Of a stretch of 64,000 nt of DNA, positions 44,881 to 53,971 are shown piece after piece. The notes beneath the pieces were generated by a model, which ran no database searches, had not been told where the DNA came from, and saw nothing but the letters and a program-made list of their open reading frames with translations. The stretch covers positions 1,838,001 through 1,902,000 of the forward strand of contig NZ_CP127385.1 of assembly GCF_030378205.1 (NCBI RefSeq). The letters are read 5' to 3'. The stretch is from Bradyrhizobium sp. NP1. Its GTDB lineage: Bacteria > Pseudomonadota > Alphaproteobacteria > Rhizobiales > Xanthobacteraceae. Position 1 is the first letter of the stretch. The number at the start of each line of letters is the position of its first letter. The position numbers and the translations under genes are program-made.

Positions 44881-46158
44881 GTGGCTACATTTCTGGGGGA
44901 CCTGAAGCACAACGAGCGGCGAACGCTTTACGCATGCTTCGGCGGCTGGGCGCTGGACTCCTTTGACGTCAATCTCTACGCGCTCGTCATCCCGACGCTG
45001 CTCGCCACCCTGAATTTCACGTTGCCGCAAGCAGGCGTGCTGGCGACATCGGCGCTGCTGTTGTCCGCGGTCGGCGGCTGGTTCGCCGGAACGCTGGCCG
45101 ACAAATACGGACGGGTGAGGGTGCTGCAGATCACCATTCTGTGGTTTGCGTTCTTCACGTTCCTGGCGGGCTTCTGCAACACGTTCGGGCAGTTCTTTGT
45201 CGTGCGCGCGCTCCAGGGCCTCGGTTTCGGCGGCGAATGGGCCGCCGGCGCGGTGCTGATCGGCGAGGTCATTCAGTCGAAATATCGCGGCCGGGCGGTC
45301 GGCGTGGTGCAGAGCGGCTGGGCGGTCGGCTGGGGTGGTGCGACCCTGGTCTTTGCGATTGTGTTCTCGCTTCTGCCGCAGGAGATCGCCTGGCGCGTGC
45401 TGTTCTGGACCGGACTATTGCCGGCGCTGCTCGTCGTCTACATCCGCCGCTTCGTCGATGAGCCCGAAATCTTCGAGAAGTCGCGGGCCGCCGACAAGGA
45501 CGGCGCGCCTGCGAAGCTATTGCAGATCTTTTCGCGCGAGAACATCCGCCTCACCGTGCTGACCTCGCTGCTGACGACGGGCGCGCAAGGCGGCTACTAC
45601 ACCGTCAACACCTGGCTGCCGACCTTCCTGCGGACCGAGAAGAAGCTGACCGTGCTCGGCTCGTCCGGCTATCTGGCCTTCGTCATCATAGGCGCGTTCT
45701 GCGGCTTCATCGCCTGCGCCTGGCTTGCCGACACGATCGGCCGCAAGCGCACGTTCCTGCTGATGGCGTTGTGCGCGGGCCTCGTGGTCGTGGTCTACAT
45801 GCTGGCTCCGATCACGGACTCGGTGATGCTGTTGCTGGGCTTTCCGCTCGGCTTCTTTGCCAATGGGCTCTTCGCGCCGATGGGCGCCTACCTGACCGAG
45901 CTGTTTCCGACCAACATCAGGGCGACCAACCAGGGTTTCTCCTACAATGCCGGGCGCGCCATCGGTGCGCTGTTTCCCGCGACCATCGGCTATCTCGGCC
46001 AGGCCATGGGCCTCGGCATGGCGATCGGTATCTTCACGGTCACGGCCTATCTGTTCATTCTCGTTGCACTCGCGATGCTTCCGGAAACGCTGGGGCGGGA
46101 ACTGCGTGAGCCCGCCCTTGCGCAACCCGTCCGGCAGAACGCCGTCATTGCCGGATGA
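44881..46158 (+). CDS. MFS transporter
   Basis: 425-aa, 12-helix major facilitator. TM1 (FGGWALDSFDVNLYALVIPT) is followed by the A-motif GTLADKYGRVRV and a second copy at WLADTIGRKRTF; GLGFGGEWAAGAVLIGE is typical of the metabolite/aromatic acid:H+ symporter group. GTG 44881 follows GGGGGAGAG; the earlier Met at 44827 lacks a ribosome site. It is 119 bases after the cupin gene and overlaps the convergent LysR gene end by 14 bases. Substrate unknown. Confidence 0.87.
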   Translation: MATFLGDLKHNERRTLYACFGGWALDSFDVNLYALVIPTLLATLNFTLPQAGVLATSALLLSAVGGWFAGTLADKYGRVRVLQITILWFAFFTFLAGFCNTFGQFFVVRALQGLGFGGEWAAGAVLIGEVIQSKYRGRAVGVVQSGWAVGWGGATLVFAIVFSLLPQEIAWRVLFWTGLLPALLVVYIRRFVDEPEIFEKSRAADKDGAPAKLLQIFSRENIRLTVLTSLLTTGAQGGYYTVNTWLPTFLRTEKKLTVLGSSGYLAFVIIGAFCGFIACAWLADTIGRKRTFLLMALCAGLVVVVYMLAPITDSVMLLLGFPLGFFANGLFAPMGAYLTELFPTNIRATNQGFSYNAGRAIGALFPATIGYLGQAMGLGMAIGIFTVTAYLFILVALAMLPETLGRELREPALAQPVRQNAVIAG

Positions 46159-47023
46159 TCTTTTCGAACGCGCGCGCGGCCGGACTGTCGATCCGGTCCG
46201 GCACCTTCAATTGCCACAGCGTGCGCTCGATCGCGAGATCGCGGATCGCCACGGATTTCAGACGGCCGAGCTTGAGCTGATCGCCGACGGTCGCCGTCGA
46301 CACGATCGAAACCCCGAGGCCGGCGGCAACCGCCTGCTTGATCGCTTCGGTGCTGCCGATCTCCAGCGTCTTCGGTTCGATGCCGGCGTCGATTAGCGCC
46401 TGCGCGACCACCTCGCGCGATCCCGATCCGGGCTCGCGCACGATCAGGGTCTCCTCCTTCAGCGCGACACCGTCGATCGATCGGGCCGAAGCCCATCGGT
46501 GCTGGGCGCCGACAATGAGGCCCATCACGTCGGTGCGCCAGGCTTCGCAGCGCAACTCCTTGTCTTCGACCGGCCCTTCGACAAGCGCGATGTCGATCTC
46601 GTGCGCCAGCATCAGGTCGGCGACGCCGCGGGTGTTGGCGATGACGAGGTGCAGTTCGATGCCCGGAAACTGGCGATGAAACAGGCCGAGATAGTCGGCG
46701 ACCATGTAGGTCGCGATCGTGGTGCTCGCGCCGATCCGGAGCGAGCCGCTGTCGAGGCTGCGCAACGCCAGCAGCTCGTCCTCGGCGGCGCGCTCGGCGG
46801 CAAACAGGCTCTCGGCGTGCCGCACCAGCGCCTTGCCCTCGCGCGTCGGCACGACCCCTCGCGATGTCCGATCCAGCAGGCGGCAGCCGACCTGCAATTC
46901 GAAATCCCGCACGCCCTTCGAGACCGCCGGCTGGCTGATCCGCAAGGCTTCCGCGGCGCGCGAAAAGCTGCCGGTGCGCACCACGGTCGCGAACAGGCGC
47001 AAGAGGTGAAGGTTCAGCGCCAT
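46145..47023 (-). CDS. LysR family regulator (YeiE/CbbR-like)
   Basis: 292-aa LysR regulator: helix-turn-helix at the N-terminus (HLLRLFATVVRTGSFSRAAE) and a two-lobed sensor with IGASTTIATYMVADYL. It is divergent from a YeiH-type transporter gene with an 84-base spacer, the same arrangement as yeiE-yeiH in Escherichia coli, so it likely controls that gene. No operator was identified. It is convergent with the MFS gene, overlapping by 14 bases. Confidence 0.9.
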   Translation of the reverse strand: MALNLHLLRLFATVVRTGSFSRAAEALRISQPAVSKGVRDFELQVGCRLLDRTSRGVVPTREGKALVRHAESLFAAERAAEDELLALRSLDSGSLRIGASTTIATYMVADYLGLFHRQFPGIELHLVIANTRGVADLMLAHEIDIALVEGPVEDKELRCEAWRTDVMGLIVGAQHRWASARSIDGVALKEETLIVREPGSGSREVVAQALIDAGIEPKTLEIGSTEAIKQAVAAGLGVSIVSTATVGDQLKLGRLKSVAIRDLAIERTLWQLKVPDRIDSPAARAFEKIIRQ

Positions 47024-47107
47024 AACCGCACTCTATGGCGCCAGACCGAAAATGTAGTTCCCGGTCGGGCCGGGCCGGCCCATACATCCCCGGAGCAGGG
47101 GGGATTT

Positions 47108-48175
47108 GTGCGACGCGGTGCAGGATCATTCATCACGGCAAGGGCGGCGGCCTCCGCGGACCGGCTGCGCGTCGTATTGCCGGGTGTTGTTCTCTGCGGG
47201 CTGATTGCCATCATCTCTTTTTCGATTGAGCGCGTGGAGCAGCGCTTCACGGCTCATCCCTATATCGAGCCGCTGGTTTTTGCAATTTTGCTCGGCATCG
47301 CCCTTCGTTCTGTCTGGAATCCCGTGCGAGCGCAGGCAGGAATCGCATTCAGCGGAAAAGTCCTGCTGGAAGTCGCCGTCGTGCTGCTCGGCGTCTCGAT
47401 CAGCGCTGCCGCGATCGCGGCCTCGGGGCCGTTGCTGCTCGCCGCGATCGTCGGCACCGTGATCGCGAGCCTCGTGCTCAGCTTCGGTCTCAGCCGCATG
47501 CTCGGCCTGTCGAACCGCCTCTCGATCCTGATCGCGTGCGGCAACTCGATCTGCGGCAATTCGGCGATTGCGGCCGTCGCGCCGGTCGTCGGCGCCGATG
47601 CCGATGAAATCGCCTGTTCGATCTCGTTCACGGCGATCCTCGGCGTCGCGATCGTGCTCGGGCTGCCGCTGCTGATCCCGTTGCTGCATCTTTCCGACAA
47701 TCAATATGGAATTCTGGCGGGGCTGACCGTCTACGCCGTTCCCCAGGTGCTCGCGGCGACCGTTCCCGCCGGGATCGTGAGCGCGCAGATCGGAACGCTC
47801 GTGAAGATGACCCGCGTGCTGCTGCTCGGACCGATCGTGCTTGGCCTGTCGCTGTTCGGCACAAGGCTGCTGCGCGACGACGCGCCCGAGCAGGCAAGGG
47901 CTAACGGCTTTGGCCTGTTCGGCTTCGTGCCCTGGTTCATCCTGGGCTTTGTCGCTCTGGCCATGCTCCGGTCATTCCAACTGGTTCCCGATGGATGGAT
48001 CGCGCCGCTCACGAAGCTCAGCACGTTCCTCACCGTCATCTCGATGGCTGCGCTCGGGCTGGGCGTCGATCTCGGCGAGCTCAGGCATGTCGGAGGACGC
48101 GTGACCGCGGCGGTGGCGCTGTCGCTGATTCTGCTGCTCCTGATCAGCATCGGGCTGATCCACCTCTTTCAATGA
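47108..48175 (+). CDS. YeiH family putative sulfate exporter (UPF0324)
   Basis: 355-aa protein with about ten transmembrane segments. Family marks are VFAILLGIALRSVW, the loop RLSILIACGNSICGNSAIAA and YAVPQVLAATVPAG. GTG 47108 follows GGGGGGA; the much longer open frame back to 46499 covers the LysR gene and is discarded. YeiH-type proteins are thought to export sulfate, for example released by sulfonate breakdown, but direct proof is limited. Regulation probably by the divergent LysR protein. Confidence 0.88.
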   Translation: MRRGAGSFITARAAASADRLRVVLPGVVLCGLIAIISFSIERVEQRFTAHPYIEPLVFAILLGIALRSVWNPVRAQAGIAFSGKVLLEVAVVLLGVSISAAAIAASGPLLLAAIVGTVIASLVLSFGLSRMLGLSNRLSILIACGNSICGNSAIAAVAPVVGADADEIACSISFTAILGVAIVLGLPLLIPLLHLSDNQYGILAGLTVYAVPQVLAATVPAGIVSAQIGTLVKMTRVLLLGPIVLGLSLFGTRLLRDDAPEQARANGFGLFGFVPWFILGFVALAMLRSFQLVPDGWIAPLTKLSTFLTVISMAALGLGVDLGELRHVGGRVTAAVALSLILLLLISIGLIHLFQ

Positions 48176-48260
48176 TGCGCCCATGGTGATGGCCTTGCCT
48201 GCAGTCCTCGACAGCGCACCTGAAGTGGGAGCATTATTCCCGCACTCGATGGGGTATTCG

Positions 48261-48752
48261 ATGAGTCGCGGTGAAGCGAGTGGACCGGGTCGCAAGCGGC
48301 CCGACATCATGGTGCGCCGTCCCGGATTCCTGGTCCGGCGGCTGCACCAGATTTTCGTGTCGATCTATTTTCAGACCTGCGGACGCTTCGGCACGACGCC
48401 GGTGCAGTCCAGCATCATGCAGGTGCTCAACAGCCAGCCGGGCATCGACCAGGCGGCGCTGGCGGCGGAGATCGGGCTCGACCGCACCACCACCTCCAAC
48501 GTGCTGTCGCGGCTGGAGGCGCGTCGCATCGTGCGCCGCGAGGTTCATCCCGATGATCGGCGCACCAAGCAGGCCTTCCTGACCAGCCAGGGCAAGACGC
48601 TTCTGCTCGGCATGCAGGACGCGATCGAGGAGGCGCATGGCCAGCTCATGGGTCCGCTCAATCGGGACGAGCGGAAGCTGTTTCTTTCACTGCTGTTGCG
48701 ATTGGTGGAAGAAAACAACGACAAGGGGCGTTCCGCGTTGAGCTGGTTCTAG
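48261..48752 (+). CDS. MarR family regulator
   Basis: 163-aa winged-helix protein: IDQAALAAEIGLDRTTTSNV is the recognition region, then RREVHPDDRRTKQAFLTSQG the wing. The start is uncertain: in-frame Mets at 48183, 48249 and 48261; the last has a GATGGGG site. It lies 190 bases upstream of the ABC transporter operon on the same strand. That gap contains a striking paired palindrome, so this regulator probably controls the transporter and amidohydrolase. Confidence 0.85.
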   Translation: MSRGEASGPGRKRPDIMVRRPGFLVRRLHQIFVSIYFQTCGRFGTTPVQSSIMQVLNSQPGIDQAALAAEIGLDRTTTSNVLSRLEARRIVRREVHPDDRRTKQAFLTSQGKTLLLGMQDAIEEAHGQLMGPLNRDERKLFLSLLLRLVEENNDKGRSALSWF

Positions 48753-48874
48753 CGTGGTGGTCCGGAACACCACCAGCGTCTGATCGTTCCTTGTGCGCCG
48801 CGACGCATTTCCGGGCAGCGCAAATTTCCGAAAAGGCTTGAACGGGGTATTTTGAATGATAAGCTTTTGCCTGA

Positions 48875-48906
48875 TCAGTATGCTGACTTATTCGTCAGTA
48901 TACTGA
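48875..48906. promoter_or_regulatory. Paired 12-bp palindromes (candidate MarR operator)
   Basis: TCAGTATGCTGA (48875-48886) and TCAGTATACTGA (48895-48906), the second a perfect palindrome, lie 20 bases centre to centre, two helical turns. Together they also form a 14-bp arm inverted repeat with one mismatch around TTATTC. The site ends 36 bases before the substrate-binding gene ATG. TATACT within the second copy could serve as a -10 box, though no good -35 fits. Confidence 0.65.
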
Positions 48907-48942
48907 TGAATTGGATGACGCTGGTTGACGAGGAGGAGTGCG

Positions 48943-49986
48943 ATGGGACTGGTCGATAGCTGCGTGCGTGCCTGGACATCCTTCTGCAACGCTGCTGGTC
49001 GCAGAACGCCTGCGGTTCTGCTTTTGCTGGCGGGCGTCATGGTGCCGGGTCTCGCCCGCGCGGAGGTGAGTGAGGTCCGGCTTGCCCGGCAGTACGGCAT
49101 CTCGCATCTCGCGATGGCCATCATGGATGAGCTTCAGCTCGTGCAGAAGCACGCCGAGCAGGCCGGGCTGGGCAAGGTCACCGTGACCTGGAACCGGTTC
49201 AGCGACGGCCCCGGCATGAACGAGGCCTTGCTCTCCAACAATCTCGACGTCGCCAATGGCGGGCTCACCGCGCTGCTCGTGTTGTGGGACAAGAGCAGGG
49301 GCGCCTATGTCGGGCTGTCGGCGCTGAGCTCGATGCCGGCGGTGCTGATGACCCGCGATCCCGCGATCAAGAGCGTTGCCGACTTCAAGGACACCGACCG
49401 GATCGCGCTGGTGTCGCGGGTCTCGATGCAGGCCATCATCCTGCGCATGCTGGCGGCCGATGCGTTGGGCAAGGACCAGGCGACCAGGCTTGACCGGCTC
49501 ACGGTCGCGATGCCGCATGCCGACGCCTTTGCCGCGCTGCAGTCCGGCAAGACCGAGATCACCGCGCACTTCACGGCTGCGCCGTACTACCAGCAGGAGG
49601 AAGCCGCGGGGCTGCACCGGGTGCTCGGCTCATACGGCGTGCTCGGGGGGCCGGCGACCTACAGTGTCGCCTGGACCTCGAAGGCCTTCATCGACCGCAA
49701 TCCGAAGACCGCGCGCGCGATCCTCGATGCGATGGAGGAGGCGACCAGCATCATCAAGGGCGATCCCCGCCGCGCCGCCGAGCTGTACATCAAGGCGGAC
49801 AATTCCACGCTCAAGCCGGAGCTCGTCGAGGCCATGATCCGCGACCCCGAGAACGTCTTCACCACGACGCCGCAGAACGTCATGAAGTTCGCGAACTTCA
49901 TGGCGGACACGGGAACGCTGAAGTCGCGTGCCAGCGACTGGAAGGAGATCTTCACGCCGCTGATCGCGAACCGTCCGGGAAGCTGA
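48943..49986 (+). CDS. ABC transporter substrate-binding protein (TauA/SsuA/NMT1 type)
   Basis: 347-aa precursor with signal peptide (AVLLLLAGVMVPGLARA) and the NMT1/TauA-like fold: VRLARQYGISHLAMAIM, NNLDVANGGLTALLVLW and DPENVFTTTPQNVMKFANFM. GAGGAGGAG precedes ATG 48943. It is the first gene of an operon with ATPase and permease genes, overlapping the ATPase start by one base. The ligand is unknown; nitrogen-containing or sulfonate compounds are typical for the family. Confidence 0.88.
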   Translation: MGLVDSCVRAWTSFCNAAGRRTPAVLLLLAGVMVPGLARAEVSEVRLARQYGISHLAMAIMDELQLVQKHAEQAGLGKVTVTWNRFSDGPGMNEALLSNNLDVANGGLTALLVLWDKSRGAYVGLSALSSMPAVLMTRDPAIKSVADFKDTDRIALVSRVSMQAIILRMLAADALGKDQATRLDRLTVAMPHADAFAALQSGKTEITAHFTAAPYYQQEEAAGLHRVLGSYGVLGGPATYSVAWTSKAFIDRNPKTARAILDAMEEATSIIKGDPRRAAELYIKADNSTLKPELVEAMIRDPENVFTTTPQNVMKFANFMADTGTLKSRASDWKEIFTPLIANRPGS

Positions 49987-50813
49987 TGACCCAGGCCGCT
50001 TTGAAACTTCCTCCCACCTCGGACGCGCGCAGGCTGCTCGCGGTCGAAGGCGTGAGCTTGCAGTACCGCACCCAGCAGCACGTGGTGACGGCGACGCATC
50101 GCGTGTCGTTCTCGGTCGAGGAGGGCGAGCGCTATGTCATCCTCGGGCCCTCCGGCTGCGGCAAGTCGACGCTGCTCAAGGCCGTCGGCGGCTTCATGAC
50201 GCCGATCAGCGGCCGCATCGTGATGCGCGACCGCCTGATCCAGGCGCCAGGGCCCGACCGCATGATGGTGTTCCAGGAATTCGAGCAGCTGATGCCCTGG
50301 AAGACGGTGATGCAGAATGTCGTGTTCCCGATGAAGGTCACGGGCAAGTTCGGCCGCCGTGAAGCCCAAGAGCGCGCAAGCGCGATGCTGGAGCGGGTCA
50401 AGCTCGGCAAGTTCCGCGACGTCTATCCGCACATGCTGTCGGGCGGCATGAAGATGCGCGTGGCGCTGGCGCGCGCCATGGCGCTGGAGCCGGAAATCCT
50501 GCTGATGGACGAGCCGTTCGCGGCCCTCGATGCGCTGACGCGCCGCGAGATGCAGGCCGAGTTGCTGCAGCTCTGGGAACAGTCGCGCTTCACCATGCTG
50601 TTCGTGACCCATTCGATCGACGAGGCGATCATCGTCGGCTCGCGCATCCTCGTGCTGTCGCCGCATCCCGGCCAGGTCCGCGCGGAACTGGATGCGAGCG
50701 CGTTCGGCGCGGAGGATGTCGGCAGCGAGCCGTTCGGCGCGCTGTCGCGGCGGATCCATGAGCTGCTGTTCGGCCAGAGGGCCACACGCGCGGGCGGAGT
50801 ATTGCCGGGATGA
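49986..50813 (+). CDS. ABC transporter ATP-binding protein (TauB/SsuB type)
   Basis: 275-aa ATPase: Walker A LGPSGCGKST, Q-loop VFQEFEQLMPWKT, signature MLSGGMKMR, Walker B ILLMDEPF and switch VTHSIDEA. The signature has GGM in place of the usual GGQ, seen in some nitrate/taurine-type ATPases. The start overlaps the binding-protein stop by one base and its end overlaps the permease start by four. Confidence 0.92.
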   Translation: MTQAALKLPPTSDARRLLAVEGVSLQYRTQQHVVTATHRVSFSVEEGERYVILGPSGCGKSTLLKAVGGFMTPISGRIVMRDRLIQAPGPDRMMVFQEFEQLMPWKTVMQNVVFPMKVTGKFGRREAQERASAMLERVKLGKFRDVYPHMLSGGMKMRVALARAMALEPEILLMDEPFAALDALTRREMQAELLQLWEQSRFTMLFVTHSIDEAIIVGSRILVLSPHPGQVRAELDASAFGAEDVGSEPFGALSRRIHELLFGQRATRAGGVLPG

Positions 50814-51685
50814 CCGAACGAGCCCCCATTGCCACCAGGCCCGACATGGTGTTCGAGGTCCTCGATGCCTCGGAGATCGGCGAGATCGCCCAGCCGCTGA
50901 GCTGGCTGCAGCGCCTCGTCGCAAGCGACGGCTTTCGCCGCGCCGCGATCCTGCTCGCGCTCGCGCTGATCTGGGAATTGTATGCCCGCTGGGTGCAGAA
51001 CCCGCTGATCCTGCCGACGCTGAGCGATACCCTGGTCACCTTTGCGAAGGACACGATGAGCGGCGTGCTGCCGGACCGGATCGCCACCTCGCTGCGCTCG
51101 CTGCTGCTTGGCTATGGCGCGGGCCTCGCACTGGCCGCCGTCTTCACCACGCTCGCCGTCTCGACGCGGATCGGCTCGGATCTCCTGGCGACGCTGACCT
51201 CGATGTTCAATCCGGTGCCGGCGATCGCGCTGCTGCCGCTGGCGCTGGTCTGGTTCGGGCTCGGCACGCCGTCGCTGGTATTCGTGATCGTGCATTCGGT
51301 GCTGTGGGCGGTGGCCCTGAACACGCTGACCGGCTTCCGCAGCGTGCCGGAGGTGCAGCGCATGAGCGGCCGCAACTATGGCCTGCACGGCGTGCGCTAC
51401 GTCGTGCTGATCCTGATCCCGGCGGCGTTCCCCTCGATCCTTGCCGGCATGAAGATCGGCTGGGCGTTTGCCTGGCGCACGCTGATCGCGGCCGAGCTGG
51501 TGTTCGGCGTCTCCTCGCGCGCCGGCGGCCTCGGCTGGTACATTTTCGAGGCGCGCTCCGAGCTCGACACCAGCCGCGTCTTTGCCGGCCTTCTGGCCGT
51601 GATCCTGATCGGCCTGTTCGTCGAAGCCTTTGTCTTCCGCCTCATCGAGCGCCGCACCGTGCAGCGCTGGGGCATGCAGCGCTAG
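50810..51685 (+). CDS. ABC transporter permease (TauC/SsuC type)
   Basis: 291-aa inner-membrane protein with about six membrane segments. The segments AAILLALALIWELYARW, ATSLRSLLLGYGAGLALAAV and the EAA-like loop IPAAFPSILAGMKIGWAFAW are typical of the taurine/sulfonate-type permeases. ATGA overlap with the ATPase gene shows translational coupling. It is followed by the amidohydrolase after 46 bases. Confidence 0.9.
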   Translation: MTERAPIATRPDMVFEVLDASEIGEIAQPLSWLQRLVASDGFRRAAILLALALIWELYARWVQNPLILPTLSDTLVTFAKDTMSGVLPDRIATSLRSLLLGYGAGLALAAVFTTLAVSTRIGSDLLATLTSMFNPVPAIALLPLALVWFGLGTPSLVFVIVHSVLWAVALNTLTGFRSVPEVQRMSGRNYGLHGVRYVVLILIPAAFPSILAGMKIGWAFAWRTLIAAELVFGVSSRAGGLGWYIFEARSELDTSRVFAGLLAVILIGLFVEAFVFRLIERRTVQRWGMQR

Positions 51686-51731
51686 CCATCGTCTCTTTTT
51701 CCGCAAACCGCCGACCTGAAGGAAGCGTCCG

Positions 51732-53222
51732 ATGCGAACAATGATAAAAGCCCAGTGGATCGTCGCCAACGACGGCCAGCGCCATACCTTGCTGCGCGAC
51801 GGCGTCGTCGTCTACGAGGGACGCAACATCATTCACGTCGGCAAGACGTTTGACGGCCGGGTCGACAAGACCATCGACGCCGGCGCCAAGCTGGTCTGTC
51901 CCGGGTTCATCGACACCCACGTGCATTCCGGTCACCGCGCCTCGCACCGCCTGATCACCGACAGCGGCCGCCCGCTCTATTTCGGCCAGCCGTTCCTCGA
52001 GATCAGCGTGCCCAAGGAAGGCAAGACGGTATCCGGCGATCCGCGCTATCTGAAGCCGGGTGACGCCGAGCTCGACGCCGCGCTCGAGCTCAACGCGATA
52101 TTCACGGTTGCCGAACTCTTGCGCAACGGCGTCACGACCTTCGTCGAATTCGGCAGCCAGATCAGCGTGCAGATGGCGCTGAAGACGCAGATCGAGCGGT
52201 TCGGCACCCGCGCCTATCTCGGGCCGGGCTATGATTGCGGCCGCTGGGTCGGCGACGAGAAGGGACGGCTGAAGCGGATTCGTGACGACGAGGGTGGCTT
52301 GCGCGGCCTCAAGACCGCGGTCGAATTCATCGAGCGCCACAATGGCGAGCAGGACGACCGCATCCGCGGCATCCTGGTGCCGCGCGAGGTCGAGACCTCC
52401 AGCGTCGAATTGCTGCGGCAGACGCTGCGCCAGGCGGATCGCCTCAACGTGCCGATGGCGACCCATGCCGCCTACAGCGTGCTCGAATTCCACGACATCG
52501 TGCGCGAGCACATGATGACGCCGATCGAGCTGTTGAACGAGGTCGGCATGCTGCGCACCACCCTGAACATCGGTCACGGCAACCTGGTCGCCGACAACGC
52601 CAATCTCAACTATTCCGGCGCGCGCGATCTGGATTTGATGGGCAGCCACCACTGCTCGATCTCGCACTGCCCGATCAACATCGCCCGCCGGGCGCGCACG
52701 CTCGACAACTGGAAGCGCTATCGCGACGCCGGCGTCAACATCTCGATCGGCAGCGACACCTATCCGCGCGACATGATGATGAACATGCGCACCGCTTCCC
52801 TGATGGGCAAGATCATGGGCCACGACTACTACAAGGCGCCGGCCGGCGAGGTGTTCGAGGCGGCGACGCTCGGCGGCGCGCGTTCGCTCGGACGGAGCGA
52901 CCTCGGGCGGCTCGCGCCCGGAGCGCTCGCCGATATCGTGATCGTGGATTTCTCCGGCAAGAACTCGCTGCGTTACGGCCCGGTCCGCGACCCCATCAAG
53001 AGCCTGGTCGATTGCGGCGTCGGCGACGACGTCGACACCGTGATCGTCAACGGCAATGTCTGCATGGAAAACGGCGCAATTCCCGGGCTCGACATCGCGG
53101 CGCTGCGCGACCAGGCGCAGCGCTCAGGCGAGCATGTCTGGTCCACGGTGCAGGACTGGGATCCCCGCGGGCGGACCGCGGAAGAGGCCAGCCCCTGGTC
53201 GTTTCCGCTGCACCCTCAGTAA
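51732..53222 (+). CDS. Amidohydrolase family protein (AtzA/TrzA-like)
   Basis: 496-aa metal-dependent hydrolase. Metal ligands are visible in IDTHVHSGHRASH (HxH), THAAYSVLEFHD, NIGHGNLV and ISIGSDTYPRDMM (Asp). The N- and C-terminal beta-sandwich (TMIKAQWIVANDGQRHTLL; LADIVIVDFSGKNSLRYGP) is usual for deaminases and chlorohydrolases acting on heterocycles. It lies directly after the ABC transporter genes, so the imported compound is its probable substrate, perhaps an N-heterocycle. The neighbouring nic-type cluster fits this but does not prove it. Confidence 0.87.
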   Translation: MRTMIKAQWIVANDGQRHTLLRDGVVVYEGRNIIHVGKTFDGRVDKTIDAGAKLVCPGFIDTHVHSGHRASHRLITDSGRPLYFGQPFLEISVPKEGKTVSGDPRYLKPGDAELDAALELNAIFTVAELLRNGVTTFVEFGSQISVQMALKTQIERFGTRAYLGPGYDCGRWVGDEKGRLKRIRDDEGGLRGLKTAVEFIERHNGEQDDRIRGILVPREVETSSVELLRQTLRQADRLNVPMATHAAYSVLEFHDIVREHMMTPIELLNEVGMLRTTLNIGHGNLVADNANLNYSGARDLDLMGSHHCSISHCPINIARRARTLDNWKRYRDAGVNISIGSDTYPRDMMMNMRTASLMGKIMGHDYYKAPAGEVFEAATLGGARSLGRSDLGRLAPGALADIVIVDFSGKNSLRYGPVRDPIKSLVDCGVGDDVDTVIVNGNVCMENGAIPGLDIAALRDQAQRSGEHVWSTVQDWDPRGRTAEEASPWSFPLHPQ

Positions 53223-53286
53223 GGCGCGCCGTCGTTGCGCCGGCCGGATCGCGATGGTGGGCCCGGCCGGTCCATCATAACGAAAG

Positions 53287-53748
53287 TCAGATGATCTTCT
53301 TCAAGAGCTTGACCAGCGTGCGCCGCTCGCTCTCGGTCAGCGCCGCGAAATGCTCGCTCGATGACTTGCGCACGGCGACGATCGCCTTTTCGATCACCTG
53401 CTGCCCCTTCTTGGTCAGCATGATGGCGCGGCGGCGCTTGTCGGAGGGATCGAGCGCGATCGCGATCAAGCCGCGCGCCAGCAGGCGGTCCACCACGCCC
53501 TTCATGGTCGCCGAGTCGAAATAGATCAGCCGGCCGAGATAGTTCTGCGAGCAGGCGCCGACCTCGCGCAGCTTCGCCAGCGTCGAGAATTGCGGCGCCG
53601 TCAGCCCCTCGATCATGTGCTTGGCGAAGATGATGGTATGGCGGCGCCGCGCGATGCGCAGCAGGTAGCCGGGCTGGTCGTCAAGCACGTAGTCGTCGCT
53701 GGTCTGCTCCGCCGACGGCAGCGCACGTATCCTGTTTACCTTCAACAT
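53287..53748 (-). CDS. MarR family regulator, NicR-like
   Basis: 153-aa winged-helix protein. LLRIARRRHTIIFAKHMIEG and LREVGACSQNYLGRLIYFDS with DPSDKRRRAIMLTKKG resemble NicR, the MarR-type repressor of nicotinate genes in Pseudomonas putida. The frame is open to 53934; Met 53748 gives a normal MarR length, but its ribosome site is weak and Met 53808 is an alternative. It is divergent from the molybdenum hydroxylase operon, and a 20-bp palindrome lies in the spacer. Confidence 0.83.
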   Translation of the reverse strand: MLKVNRIRALPSAEQTSDDYVLDDQPGYLLRIARRRHTIIFAKHMIEGLTAPQFSTLAKLREVGACSQNYLGRLIYFDSATMKGVVDRLLARGLIAIALDPSDKRRRAIMLTKKGQQVIEKAIVAVRKSSSEHFAALTESERRTLVKLLKKII

Positions 53749-53915
53749 CGCCAAATCGTTCCAGCCCTTCTGCCCGGTGCCGCGGCATGCGCGGGCGCCG
53801 GGCGGCATCATCCTATATGGCGCCGATTCTCGCCAGCTTCCACCGCCGCCGCTCCATAGCCGCTTTTCCGCGACTGCGCCAGTGCGCGGATACCGCATCG
53901 TTCGGGGGCAAATAA

Positions 53916-53935
53916 ATCGCTTGCACACAAGCAAT
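53916..53935. promoter_or_regulatory. Candidate NicR-like operator in the nic-type divergent spacer
   Basis: ATCGCTTG (53916-53923), four bases, then CAAGCAAT (53928-53935) is an inverted repeat with 7 of 8 positions matching. It overlaps a possible plus-strand -35 (TTGCAC at 53921) with CATACT about 16 bases further on. It lies between the MarR gene and the hydroxylase operon, as expected for a shared operator. Confidence 0.55.
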
Positions 53936-53971
53936 CTGCTGTCATACTAACGATAACGACAGTTTGGCCGG

